Shown in pieces: positions 42,620 through 48,888 of a DNA stretch of 48,888 nt; the stretch's first letter is position 1; every line of letters begins with the position of its first letter. A model generated the notes under the pieces. That model had not been told where the DNA came from, did no database searches, and was given only the letters and a program-made list of their open reading frames with translations. The DNA comes from an uncultured Clostridium sp. (GTDB lineage Bacteria > Bacillota > Clostridia > TANB77 > CAG-508), in contig USHX01000008.1 in assembly GCA_900554565.1 (NCBI GenBank), positions 1 to 48,888 on the forward strand, written 5' to 3'. A program made the translations under genes and the position numbers.

Positions 42620-44339
42620 ATGAAAAAAAGCATGAGAGAAAATGGTATAACATTAATAGCTCTAGTAATTACAATTATTGTATTACTAATATTAGCAAGT
42701 GTATCAATAGCAATGCTAACAGGCAATAATGGAATACTAACACAAGCAAAAAATGCAAAACAAGCAACAGCGGAAGCAGCACAAAAAGAAAATGAAGATT
42801 TACTAGAATTAGAAATGACAGCTAATAATAGCAAAGTAAATATTCCAAATCTAAAAGAAGGAATGATACCAGTAAAATGGAATGCTTCTAGCAAAACATG
42901 GGAAGTAGCCGATAAAAATAATACAGGAAACGACTGGTATGATTACTCTGCAAGTAGTAAAAAATGGGCAAATGTAGTAACAGTAAAGGAAAATTGCAAG
43001 GACAATAAAACAAGAGCAGATTATTTAAGTGCAGGAGTAGGAACACCAATACCAGAAGATGATATAACAACAATGTTTGTATGGATACCAAGATATAGTT
43101 ATTATGTAAAAAGTGGATATCACACAAATGCAAATGGAACAGGAGAATTTGCAATAAAATTCTTATTGGGAAAATCAGATAAAATAATAGATGCACCAGA
43201 AGGACAAGATACAGCAATAAGATCAAGCGAAACAAATAAAGAAAAATATGTAGTTCATCCAGCATTCACAGCAGATACAGACTTAGGTGGAACAGGTAGC
43301 GAACTATATGGAATATGGATAGGAAAATTCGAATCAAGTAATGTAGAGTCACCAAGAAATAATGAAGGAATAACACGGAAGTAGTGCAGAAAAATTACTA
43401 TATGGATATGGAAACAAAGAAGATGTAACAATAAGACCAAATGTAACAAGCTGGAGAGTAGATACTGTAACCACTCTATTTAACGCAGCTAGAAATATGT
43501 CAAATGATTCTAAAAAGCTTTATGGATTTAATAGTTCAGAAATAACAACAACAATGATGCAAAATAGTCAATGGGGAGCAGTAGCATATTTAGCACAAAG
43601 TGAATATGGAAATATGCAAAAATCAACAGATGGAGAATCTGGAATCTGGAATAATCCATATAATGAGGGATTTACTAAGTCTTCAACTAATTCATATAAG
43701 ATGGAAAACTACTCAACTAATATGACTGGTATGGCAGGAACTAGAAGTGATAATAGTATAAAAAGGGATACATACACAAATTATTACTCAAAATTAGAAG
43801 GAACAAAAGAAGATAATGGAGATACAATAAAAATAAGTTACAAAAATATAAATTCTGATTCATCTGAAGGAAGCGTATATACAAATACATATTATAGATA
43901 TTACACAGAAAACGGACAAAAAGCAAGTACAACAAGAAATATATATGGAATATATGACATGTCAGGTGGAGCATGGGAATACATGGCAAATTATTTAGGA
44001 AGTGCTACAGGAAATACATATGTATCTAATCTATTAAAAGTTGAATCAAAATATCAAACACCATATGCCGGAACAGGTGCAACATCTAGTACAGAAGATA
44101 GAACAATAAACTATGAAGCAAACAAAGGAAAATATGGAGATGCTATATGGGAAACATCCAACGGCTGCAACGGTCAATCTAGCTGGAACTCAGATTACTC
44201 CTACTTTCCGTACACTGGCGGTCCGTTCTTCTTGCGCGGCGGCCATTGCGGCCACGGCTCGGGTGCGGGTCCGTTCTTTTTCCACTACTGTAGCGGTAGC
44301 GGCGTCGCCCACAGTTCGTTCCGTGTAGTTTTGTTCTAG
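42620..44339 (+). CDS. DGR target: prepilin-like protein with variable C-type-lectin/FGE-like domain; +1 frameshift at a CGG codon
   Basis: About 572 residues after joining. The N-terminus MKKSMRENG-ITLIALVITI is a type IV prepilin leader (cleavage after Gly) followed by a hydrophobic helix, so the protein should be handled by a prepilin peptidase and held at the cell surface. The middle part is a formylglycine-generating-enzyme/C-type-lectin-like fold (TMFVWIPRYSYYV, YGIYDMSGGAWEYMANYLG). The C-terminal end (FFLRGG ... SFRVVL) is the variable repeat at 44194-44354. The frame breaks at codon 253 (CGG, 43376-43378): skipping the C gives GGA and continues GSSAEKLLYGYGN. Without the shift the variable domain would never be made. 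ATG 42620 after aaaggga. Confidence 0.9.
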
Positions 44340-44354
44340 TCGGGCGGCTCACTT
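44194..44354 (+). repeat. Variable repeat (VR) of the DGR
   Basis: 161 bases align without gaps to the TR at 44498-44658 (offset 304). There are 25 differences, 23 of them at TR adenines (A to T, G or C), 2 elsewhere (G to C, T to G). The last 39 bases are identical, including unmutated adenines and the stop codon, and hold the IMH-like GC-rich end. Confidence 0.95.
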
Positions 44355-44372
44355 TGAAACATTCCTTGAGCC
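44346..44372 (+). other. Hairpin at the 3' border of VR
   Basis: ggctca (44346-44351) / tgagcc (44367-44372) with a 15-base loop, right after the IMH. Several DGRs have a hairpin or cruciform here that aids target recognition. It is absent after the TR, as expected. Short stem, so moderate support. Confidence 0.45.
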
Positions 44373-44497
44373 TAATTCCCTTTAGTCGGCACAGAATATG
44401 AAAAGTAAATAAACTGAAATACGGGCAAAATGTATAAATTAAAGGGAAAGGGAAAAATAAGTGGATTGTGATATATATAAATTAGGGATTAAACTGT

Positions 44498-44658
44498 ATT
44501 ACTCCAACTTTCCGTACACTGGCAATCCGTTCTTCTTGCGCGGGGGCAATTACAACAACGGCTCTAATGCAGGTCCGTTCTATTTCAACAACAATAACGG
44601 TAGCGGCAACAACAACAATTCGTTCCGTGTAGTTTTGTTCTAGTCGGGCGGCTCACTT
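44498..44658 (+). repeat. Template repeat (TR) of the DGR
   Basis: The donor copy. AAC/AAT codons dominate the positions that vary in VR, so adenine mutagenesis gives wide amino-acid choice without stop codons. It lies only 143 bases after the VR, on the same strand. The frame across it (44461-44643) is not a gene. Confidence 0.95.
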
Positions 44659-44940
44659 CGATGCACATAGGTTCATAAAGGAACCAATCCCGGTTGAATA
44701 ATATTTATGGATATTATTGTGAGTTATAACTAATTCTTATTTTACTGCTATTGGGAATGAAAAAAGTGGTAAGAAAGAAGAAAGACATGTGACAGCTTGG
44801 ATTTGTATCAAAGAAGTTTAATTCCTTTGGCATAAACTTGCTTTTATGCCATAAACACATTAACAGTATGCGATTGTTTTAGTAGCGAAAGTGAAAATCC
44901 AAGCATACGAAAAAGATTATAAAATTTTCACACAAAAATA
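44659..44940 (+). ncRNA. Structured tract downstream of TR, candidate 3' part of the DGR RNA
   Basis: No gene. It contains a 10-bp stem (44795-44804 with 44895-44904) enclosing a 9-bp hairpin with 6-base loop (44828-44836 / 44843-44851), and small hairpins right after the TR (ggttc / gaacc near 44670-44685). In the Bordetella phage DGR the spacer RNA downstream of TR binds Avd/RT and primes cDNA synthesis; this tract has the right place and structure for it. Confidence 0.55.
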
Positions 44941-44996
44941 AAACTTGAATTTTAAAATTTGAGTTTTATTTTTTTATAAAAGTTTATTCTGTTCGC

Positions 44997-45025
44997 TTGT
45001 TTTTTTAAATGAAATATTATATATT
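44997..45025 (+). promoter_or_regulatory. Promoter of the small toxin-like gene
   Basis: TTGTTT (44997-45002), 17-base spacer, TATATT (45020-45025). Confidence 0.55.
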
Positions 45026-45124
45026 ATGAATACAGAAAATGAGAATAAGCGGAGTGCGTTGCCACCTTTATTATAATTCCATAACTTTTGGTTATGAGAC
45101 TGGACACATAGGGAGGTGGTTAAT

Positions 45125-45241
45125 ATGGTAGAATCAATATTGTTAAATATTACATATCTACTTTTCTTTGGAGTAGTAGGGATGACTAGCATAAATTTTG
45201 CCTTGTTAATCATCATTTGTTATTTTCTACATAGGCAATAA
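45125..45241 (+). CDS. 38-residue hydrophobic peptide, type I toxin-like
   Basis: MVESILLNITYLLFFGVVGM then a second hydrophobic run ending ICYFLHRQ: a single long membrane helix with a short basic end, after a strong gggaggtgg. It resembles the holin-like/TxpA class of type I toxins, which insert in the membrane. A convergent promoter and terminator on the other strand (45355 to 45240) would make a short antisense RNA over the 3' end of the mRNA. The first 30 bases of both transcripts are near-identical (45034-45063 and the complement of 45292-45320), which would also let the mRNA 5' end pair with its own 3' end. Confidence 0.65.
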   Translation: MVESILLNITYLLFFGVVGMTSINFALLIIICYFLHRQ

Positions 45242-45355
45242 AAAATAAACCATTCTGCTTTTGACGGAGTGAATGGTTTATCAATTCAGTCGGCAACCAC
45301 TTTCGTGATTCTCATTTTCTATTTATATTATACACATTTTATTAGATAAAGTCAA
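45240..45355 (-). ncRNA. Antisense RNA gene opposite the toxin-like mRNA
   Basis: Minus-strand promoter TTGACT (45355-45350), 17 bases, TATAAT (45332-45327). Transcript of about 80 bases ends at a perfect 10-bp stem (45272-45281 with 45245-45254) followed by Ts at 45245-45240. A textbook promoter and terminator 80 bases apart with no reading frame between; candidate antitoxin RNA. Confidence 0.65.
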
Positions 45356-45389
45356 TAATTTTGAAACACTAATAAATTATGAGAATTTT

Positions 45390-46253
45390 TTATATTGGAT
45401 TAACATGAATTATAGATAAATAAACATTATCTAAAGTATTAATTTCCTTTTCAAGACTATCAGCAATATTATGGCTATCAAAAGTACTCATATTACCATC
45501 AACAAAAATAGAAATAGAAACAAGATATTTATATCCAACAGGAGTTGATGTCAAATGATTAGTCTTTTTGATATCAGGATAGTTACTAACAATATTTATA
45601 ATTTCATTCTTAGTTTTTGAATCTATAGATTTATCCATCAAAATATTATAGCTTTCCACAAAAATCTTAATTCCAGTAACAGCAATAACAATTGCAATAC
45701 CAATACCAACAACACCATCAAACCAAAAAATACCATAAATATTAAGAATAACTGAAATAAGAGTACATGAAGTTACACAAATATCATTTTTATGATCCTT
45801 TTGCAAAGATTTTATCAAAATACTATCAGTTCTTTTTCCTAAAATCTTAGTAAAAATAAACAATCCAGATTTTACTATAATAGTTGTTAAACATACAATT
45901 ATAAGCCATAATGGGTATTCAACTTTACTTGGATTGAAAAGAGAAAGTGCAGAATCATATATAAGCTTTGCCGAAACGAATATCATAGACATACTTATAA
46001 ACAAAGAAAATATATATTCAGCTTTACCATGACCAAAATTATGAGTTTCATCTTGTGGTACACTTGCAATTTTGCTACCAATGCTGCTCATTAGTGAAGA
46101 AAAAATATCACCTGCACTATTTGCTGCATCTGAAATCATAGCTTGGCTTTTACTTAAAAAACCAATAATAAATTTTATTATAAGTAAAAACACATTTCCT
46201 AAAATACCAGATATGTTAGCTTTACTTATATCTTTATATCTATTTTCTTCCAT
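45390..46253 (-). CDS. Cation diffusion facilitator (CDF) family transporter
   Basis: A 287-residue protein with about six membrane helices. MISDAANSAGDIFSSLMSSIG supplies the Asp/Asn metal site of helix II, HNFGHGKAEYIFSL the inter-helix histidines, and KSLQKDHKNDICVTSCTLI the helix-V-type Asp/His site; a C-terminal cytoplasmic ferredoxin-like domain follows. It exports divalent metals (Zn, Fe, Mn, Cd or Co) by antiport; which one cannot be told. It has its own promoter (TTGATT 46317-46312, 17 bases, TAATAT 46294-46289) inside the end of the RT gene. ATG 46253 after aaaggtg. Not a known DGR component. Confidence 0.88.
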   Translation of the reverse strand: MEENRYKDISKANISGILGNVFLLIIKFIIGFLSKSQAMISDAANSAGDIFSSLMSSIGSKIASVPQDETHNFGHGKAEYIFSLFISMSMIFVSAKLIYDSALSLFNPSKVEYPLWLIIVCLTTIIVKSGLFIFTKILGKRTDSILIKSLQKDHKNDICVTSCTLISVILNIYGIFWFDGVVGIGIAIVIAVTGIKIFVESYNILMDKSIDSKTKNEIINIVSNYPDIKKTNHLTSTPVGYKYLVSISIFVDGNMSTFDSHNIADSLEKEINTLDNVYLSIIHVNPI

Positions 46254-46308
46254 ATTTATCACCTTTTATTAGTTTATTAATAATTTAGATATTATCATAT
46301 AAAAATAG

Positions 46309-47415
46309 CTAAATCAAGGGAAAATTGGTGTAATTTTCAATATCTTCAAATAGAGAGATTTCATTTTTGGCATCAGCCGAAGAGGTATACAAAAAATCAC
46401 AGCTTTTCAGAATTTTTTGTTGTAATTTAAATGAATTACAGTGTGAAGAATGACCAAGCCATGAATTGATAGATTGCAAAGCATAAGGAACATTTAAACA
46501 ATTTTCATGATATTGTTTATTCCATTTTTTAACATTTCTTTTGATTTTCTTTTTAGAAGATAATCTAAGAAGACTGTGAGTTGTGAAAATTCTATATCCA
46601 CAAAAATTAACTCCCATTTTGTAAGGATAATACCTAGATTTGTCATTTAGCTCTAGATGTAAATACTTATGCAAAAATTCTTCTATTAACTTTTTATAAT
46701 AAATACATTCTTTTTTTGTTTTAAACAATAGTATAAAATCATCCATATATCTAGTATAATACTTTATTTTTAAGGTTCTTCTAACATATTGGTCTAATTC
46801 GTTCAAGTATATATTGGCAAAAAATTGGCTAGTATAGTTTCCAATAGGAATACCAATTTTAGAAGTACTAACAGGACCATTAAAAATTAAAATTTGTGTA
46901 AGCCAAAGTAAATCTGGATCACTGATATATTTTTTCATTATTTCAAATAAAACATAAGGATCTATACTATAGAAAAATCTTCTTATATCACATTTTAGAA
47001 CCCAAAAATCTCCATAATTGCGTTTAAAAATTCTCATTTGTCTTTGAACTTCACTTGTTGCAGCATGTGTTCCACGATTTTCTATACATGCAAAAGTGGT
47101 ATTTATAAATTTAGGAACAATATGTGGCTTTATGAATTCTTCCACATACCATTGATGAACAATTCTATCTTTGTAGGGAAGAGCTTGTATTAATCTTTCT
47201 TTTGGTTCATAAACCTTAAAAGTAAAATAAGTTCCCATAGTGTAAGTTCGATTCCCTAAATTTTTAATTAAATTAGTGATATTATTTTCTAAGTTAAATT
47301 CATATTTTATAACTTCATTTTTATAAGTTTTGTGTTTTCTAGCCCTCTGGTGAGCAGCCAGCATTTTTTCGAAGGTTAGTTTTTGATGGAATTCATTTTT
47401 TATCTTTTTTGGCAT
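46309..47415 (-). CDS. DGR reverse transcriptase
   Basis: About 368 residues. Motif order is that of group II-like RTs: KVYEPKERLIQALPYKDRIVHQ (motif 1), VLKCDIRRFFYSID (motif 3 with catalytic Asp), GIPIGNYTSQFFANIYLNEL with the DGR-type IGXXXSQ (other RTs have QG), YTRYMDDFILL (catalytic YMDD) and NFCGYRIF (motif 7). It copies TR RNA to cDNA with errors opposite adenine. ATG at 47415 overlaps the avd stop; a possible longer start at 47445 lies inside avd. On the strand opposite to the TR and VR. Confidence 0.93.
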   Translation of the reverse strand: MPKKIKNEFHQKLTFEKMLAAHQRARKHKTYKNEVIKYEFNLENNITNLIKNLGNRTYTMGTYFTFKVYEPKERLIQALPYKDRIVHQWYVEEFIKPHIVPKFINTTFACIENRGTHAATSEVQRQMRIFKRNYGDFWVLKCDIRRFFYSIDPYVLFEIMKKYISDPDLLWLTQILIFNGPVSTSKIGIPIGNYTSQFFANIYLNELDQYVRRTLKIKYYTRYMDDFILLFKTKKECIYYKKLIEEFLHKYLHLELNDKSRYYPYKMGVNFCGYRIFTTHSLLRLSSKKKIKRNVKKWNKQYHENCLNVPYALQSINSWLGHSSHCNSFKLQQKILKSCDFLYTSSADAKNEISLFEDIENYTNFPLI

Positions 47416-47771
47416 GATACAATCCAACCACCTAACATATTGCAAATATCAGTAATCAAATTAGACCAACTTTGATAGTTTTGCATTGAGATATATTTAT
47501 ATTTGTAGGAAAGTCTAGTTTGAACTTTTAATAGATTTAAATTTATATCTAATTCGTTTAAAAATCTTAATTTATCACTTTTATTATAAGATTTTATAGC
47601 ATACATCAAGTTTCTTAAACCTACATATAAAGAATTTTTAATTTCTTTTACCAATGAAAAATTTTCGCATTTAGGATATTTTCTAACAATATCATTAGAA
47701 TAATAAATAAGTTCTAAATACTTTTGGTATATTTTTAAGCTTTTATTATTAGTTTTTTCTTCTGTACTCAA
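47400..47771 (-). CDS. avd: DGR accessory variability determinant (Avd)
   Basis: A 123-residue protein of four helices (about 10-30, 38-65, 68-92, 98-118) like the Avd/S23-type four-helix bundle: KYLELIYYSNDIVRKYPK then FSLVKEIKNSLYVGLRNLMYA and YISMQNYQSWSNLITDICNMLGGWI. Avd forms a pentamer that binds the RT and the template RNA. It starts at TTG 47771, overlapping the stop of the preceding gene, and its end overlaps the RT start, so the three are translationally coupled. Confidence 0.88.
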   Translation of the reverse strand: MSTEEKTNNKSLKIYQKYLELIYYSNDIVRKYPKCENFSLVKEIKNSLYVGLRNLMYAIKSYNKSDKLRFLNELDINLNLLKVQTRLSYKYKYISMQNYQSWSNLITDICNMLGGWIVSCQKR

Positions 47772-48187
47772 GGTTTCATCTCCTTTACAATTTCTTTTGC
47801 CTTTGAATTGAAATTATCAATCAAAGCATATACTTCACTAATTGATAGGGAATTAGAATCTACCATTGCTAAATCATTTATAAGATTTTTAACATTGTTA
47901 TTTAATAAATAGTTAGAACTACTCATAGGAGTATCAACTGGAGAATCTATAATAGCGATGGGAATTCCTAGATTTTTGATTTTTTCTAAATATTTGTTGA
48001 AATTATTTACAGGGAAACCACATTTGATAACGGTTTCGTTTAAATTAGTCAATTTTAGCTGTAGAAGCTGAGACATTTTAATAGCATCTTCTTGTAAAAA
48101 AATATAGAAAATACCACTTTTGAATAAATAAAATGTTGAGGAATCACTTCCTTTTAATTGTAAATATCTTTTGTATAATTTGCTCAT
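47768..48187 (-). CDS. MutS domain-I-like DGR accessory protein
   Basis: About 139 residues, first gene of the RT operon. YLQLKGSDSSTFYLFKSGIFYIFLQEDA and IKCGFPVNNFNKYLEKIKNLGIPIAIID follow the layout of the MutS N-terminal mismatch-recognition domain (lFrvGdFYEmF...cGvP...Yl-kL-G), with no other MutS domain. MutS-like proteins of this kind are a known accessory type in some DGRs; their job is not established. The usual FYE Glu is replaced (FYIFLQ), and the conserved Phe that stacks on a mismatch is within FYLFKSG. Start at ATG 48187 after aaagga. Confidence 0.75.
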   Translation of the reverse strand: MSKLYKRYLQLKGSDSSTFYLFKSGIFYIFLQEDAIKMSQLLQLKLTNLNETVIKCGFPVNNFNKYLEKIKNLGIPIAIIDSPVDTPMSSSNYLLNNNVKNLINDLAMVDSNSLSISEVYALIDNFNSKAKEIVKEMKP

Positions 48188-48217
48188 AACAATAAAATCC
48201 TTTCCATATTTTAGGAT

Positions 48218-48246
48218 ATTATAAAACAAAAAAATCCAAAAAGCAA
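48218..48246 (-). promoter_or_regulatory. Promoter of the MutS-like/avd/RT operon
   Basis: On the minus strand TTGCTT (48246-48241), 17-base spacer, TATAAT (48223-48218). A near-consensus promoter about 30 bases before the MutS-like start. Confidence 0.75.
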
Positions 48247-48350
48247 CCCTTTTAGGTTAATAAAATGGAAATATAAGGTAATTAAAACATGACATTGGTT
48301 ATTGTATAATATTCACAAATAATTTAGAAATTCTGATAGGAGAGAAGAAC

Positions 48351-48692
48351 ATGGAATGGTATCAAAGATTTTACACAAAAGAAAAATGGGTTAAAAAATC
48401 TGTAGAGATAGAAGGTAGACTTTATGATAAACTAAAAACAATATCTTCTAAGGAATTAGATGCATCTATAAATAAAATTATTGATGCTTGTATTGGAGAC
48501 TTTGAATTGGGAGAGAAAGTTATTATTTATGGAAGACAGAAAGATGAAATAAATGTTGCTAGATCAATAATTATTAGAGAGTCAATATATAAGAAACTTG
48601 AGGATATGAGAGAAAAGTATGGAATTTCAATTTCAAAGTTGGTAAATATTGCAATAAGAATAGGTCTTGAAAAATATGAGAGTAGTAAATAA
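48351..48692 (+). CDS. Ribbon-helix-helix-like protein (two copies of the motif)
   Basis: A 113-residue protein with two similar halves: KKSVEIEGRLYDKLKTISSKELDASINKIIDACI and RSIIIRESIYKKLEDMREKYGISISKLVNIAIRIGL. Each has the strand-helix-helix pattern of the CopG/Arc/MetJ fold, so the monomer could form a complete DNA-binding unit. It lies between the DGR operon and rplU, divergent from the operon promoter. A regulator of the DGR operon is possible but unproven. Confidence 0.65.
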   Translation: MEWYQRFYTKEKWVKKSVEIEGRLYDKLKTISSKELDASINKIIDACIGDFELGEKVIIYGRQKDEINVARSIIIRESIYKKLEDMREKYGISISKLVNIAIRIGLEKYESSK

Positions 48693-48746
48693 ATTTAAGA
48701 AAAAAGTTGATTTACTAATAGAAATAATATTTTTTAGCCTAATTGT

Positions 48747-48775
48747 TTGACAAATAAGAAGATATATGATAAAAT
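48747..48775 (+). promoter_or_regulatory. Promoter of rplU
   Basis: TTGACA (48747-48752), 17-base spacer, TAAAAT (48770-48775). Confidence 0.75.
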
Positions 48776-48779
48776 TGGT

Positions 48780-48878
48780 AACTGTAATCCGCTTAGTCAA
48801 GGCACCAAAACATTAGAAATATCTAATTGCCTGAATTTAAGGATTAGCGAGTATACAAATAAGGGAGGTGCATTTTAA
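48780..48878 (+). promoter_or_regulatory. Ribosomal protein L21 leader-like RNA
   Basis: Between promoter and rplU the leader has a taatcc / ggatta closing stem, an inner ggca / tgcc stem with attaga / tctaat above it, and ends in gggaggtg. Position and nested stems fit the L21 leader found in Firmicutes, where L21 is thought to regulate its own operon. Confidence 0.6.
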
Positions 48879-48888
48879 ATGTACGCAA
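48879..48888 (+). CDS. rplU: Ribosomal protein L21 (first three codons only)
   Basis: ATG TAC GCA A after gggaggtg. The start MYA with the L21-like leader fits rplU (MYAII-TGGKQY in the family). Cut by the window edge, so the call rests mostly on context. Confidence 0.55.

Noticed and set aside
5467..43400. Treating the split genes as pseudogenes or sequencing errors
   Set aside because: Nine of nine breaks at CGG with identical repair, no other lesions, and indispensable genes among them make independent decay or random error very unlikely. A systematic motif-specific error remains a formal alternative and is listed as a refutation test.
44461..44643. A 60-codon frame across the template repeat
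   Set aside because: It is the TR copy of the target's 3' end; its GTG start lacks a good ribosome binding site, and its coding look comes from homology to VR.
44974..45216. Open frame on the minus strand opposite the toxin-like peptide
   Set aside because: No ribosome binding site, and it runs beyond the antisense RNA terminator; the locus is better explained as a peptide mRNA plus antisense RNA.
1..48888. CRISPR arrays, rRNA genes, insertion sequences
   Set aside because: No regularly spaced repeats, rRNA sequence or transposase genes were seen.

Overview
The window is very AT-rich (by eye below 30% GC) with AGA/ATA-dominated codon use, TAA/TAG/TGA all used as stops, and Gram-positive ribosome binding sites. 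The sporulation genes (spoIIM, dpaA, ylbJ, sleB), dimeric glyS, type IV pilus genes and PssD/PssE-type glycosyltransferases point to an uncultured, probably gut-associated, spore-forming Clostridia bacterium. No species is claimed.

Layout. 1-30783 is mostly chromosomal core: endonuclease Q-like (partial), spoIIM, xerD, pssDE, an LTA-synthase-like enzyme, ruvB, queH-GNAT, a small accessory patch (rhuM, HAD, pentapeptide), polA, a lytic transglycosylase, a TPR protein, dpaA, uppP, a rod-like structured RNA, ylbJ, murB, yvcK, a glycogen debranching enzyme, holA, sleB, yqeG, prepilin peptidase, pepP, efp, a zinc-ribbon protein and an M23 peptidase. 30849-39930 is an integrated mobile element in tRNA-Trp, bounded by 48-bp direct repeats. 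It carries an HUH-type Rep, an excisionase-like protein, a tyrosine integrase and small conserved genes. After glyS, 42039-48229 is a diversity-generating retroelement (DGR): a prepilin-like target gene ending in a variable repeat (VR), a template repeat (TR) about 300 bp downstream, a structured RNA tract, a type I toxin-antitoxin-like locus, a cation transporter and, on the opposite strand, MutS-like, Avd and reverse transcriptase genes. The window ends in an L21-leader-like region and the first codons of rplU.

The most unusual signal is translational. Seven genes (ruvB, polA, uppP, sleB, the element rep and integrase, and the DGR target) are each broken by +1 frameshifts, nine in all. Every break falls exactly at an in-frame CGG codon, and skipping the C (reading CGGN as GGN, Gly) restores the frame, usually at a family-conserved glycine. 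In my manual scan I found no CGG read as an ordinary triplet in any gene here, and no broken gene without a CGG. This suggests that CGG is unassigned in this organism and acts as a +1 frameshift signal, or that CGGN is read as a four-base codon. The same rule repairs core genes, a horizontally acquired element and the DGR target, so it looks like a property of the host's decoding system and not gene decay.

The DGR is apparently intact: 23 of 25 VR/TR differences are at template adenines, the RT has the DGR-type IGxxxSQ and YMDD motifs, and Avd is present. The diversified protein has a prepilin-type N-terminus, and a prepilin peptidase is encoded in the same window, so it is probably displayed at the cell surface. 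Its expression would itself depend on the CGG frameshift.
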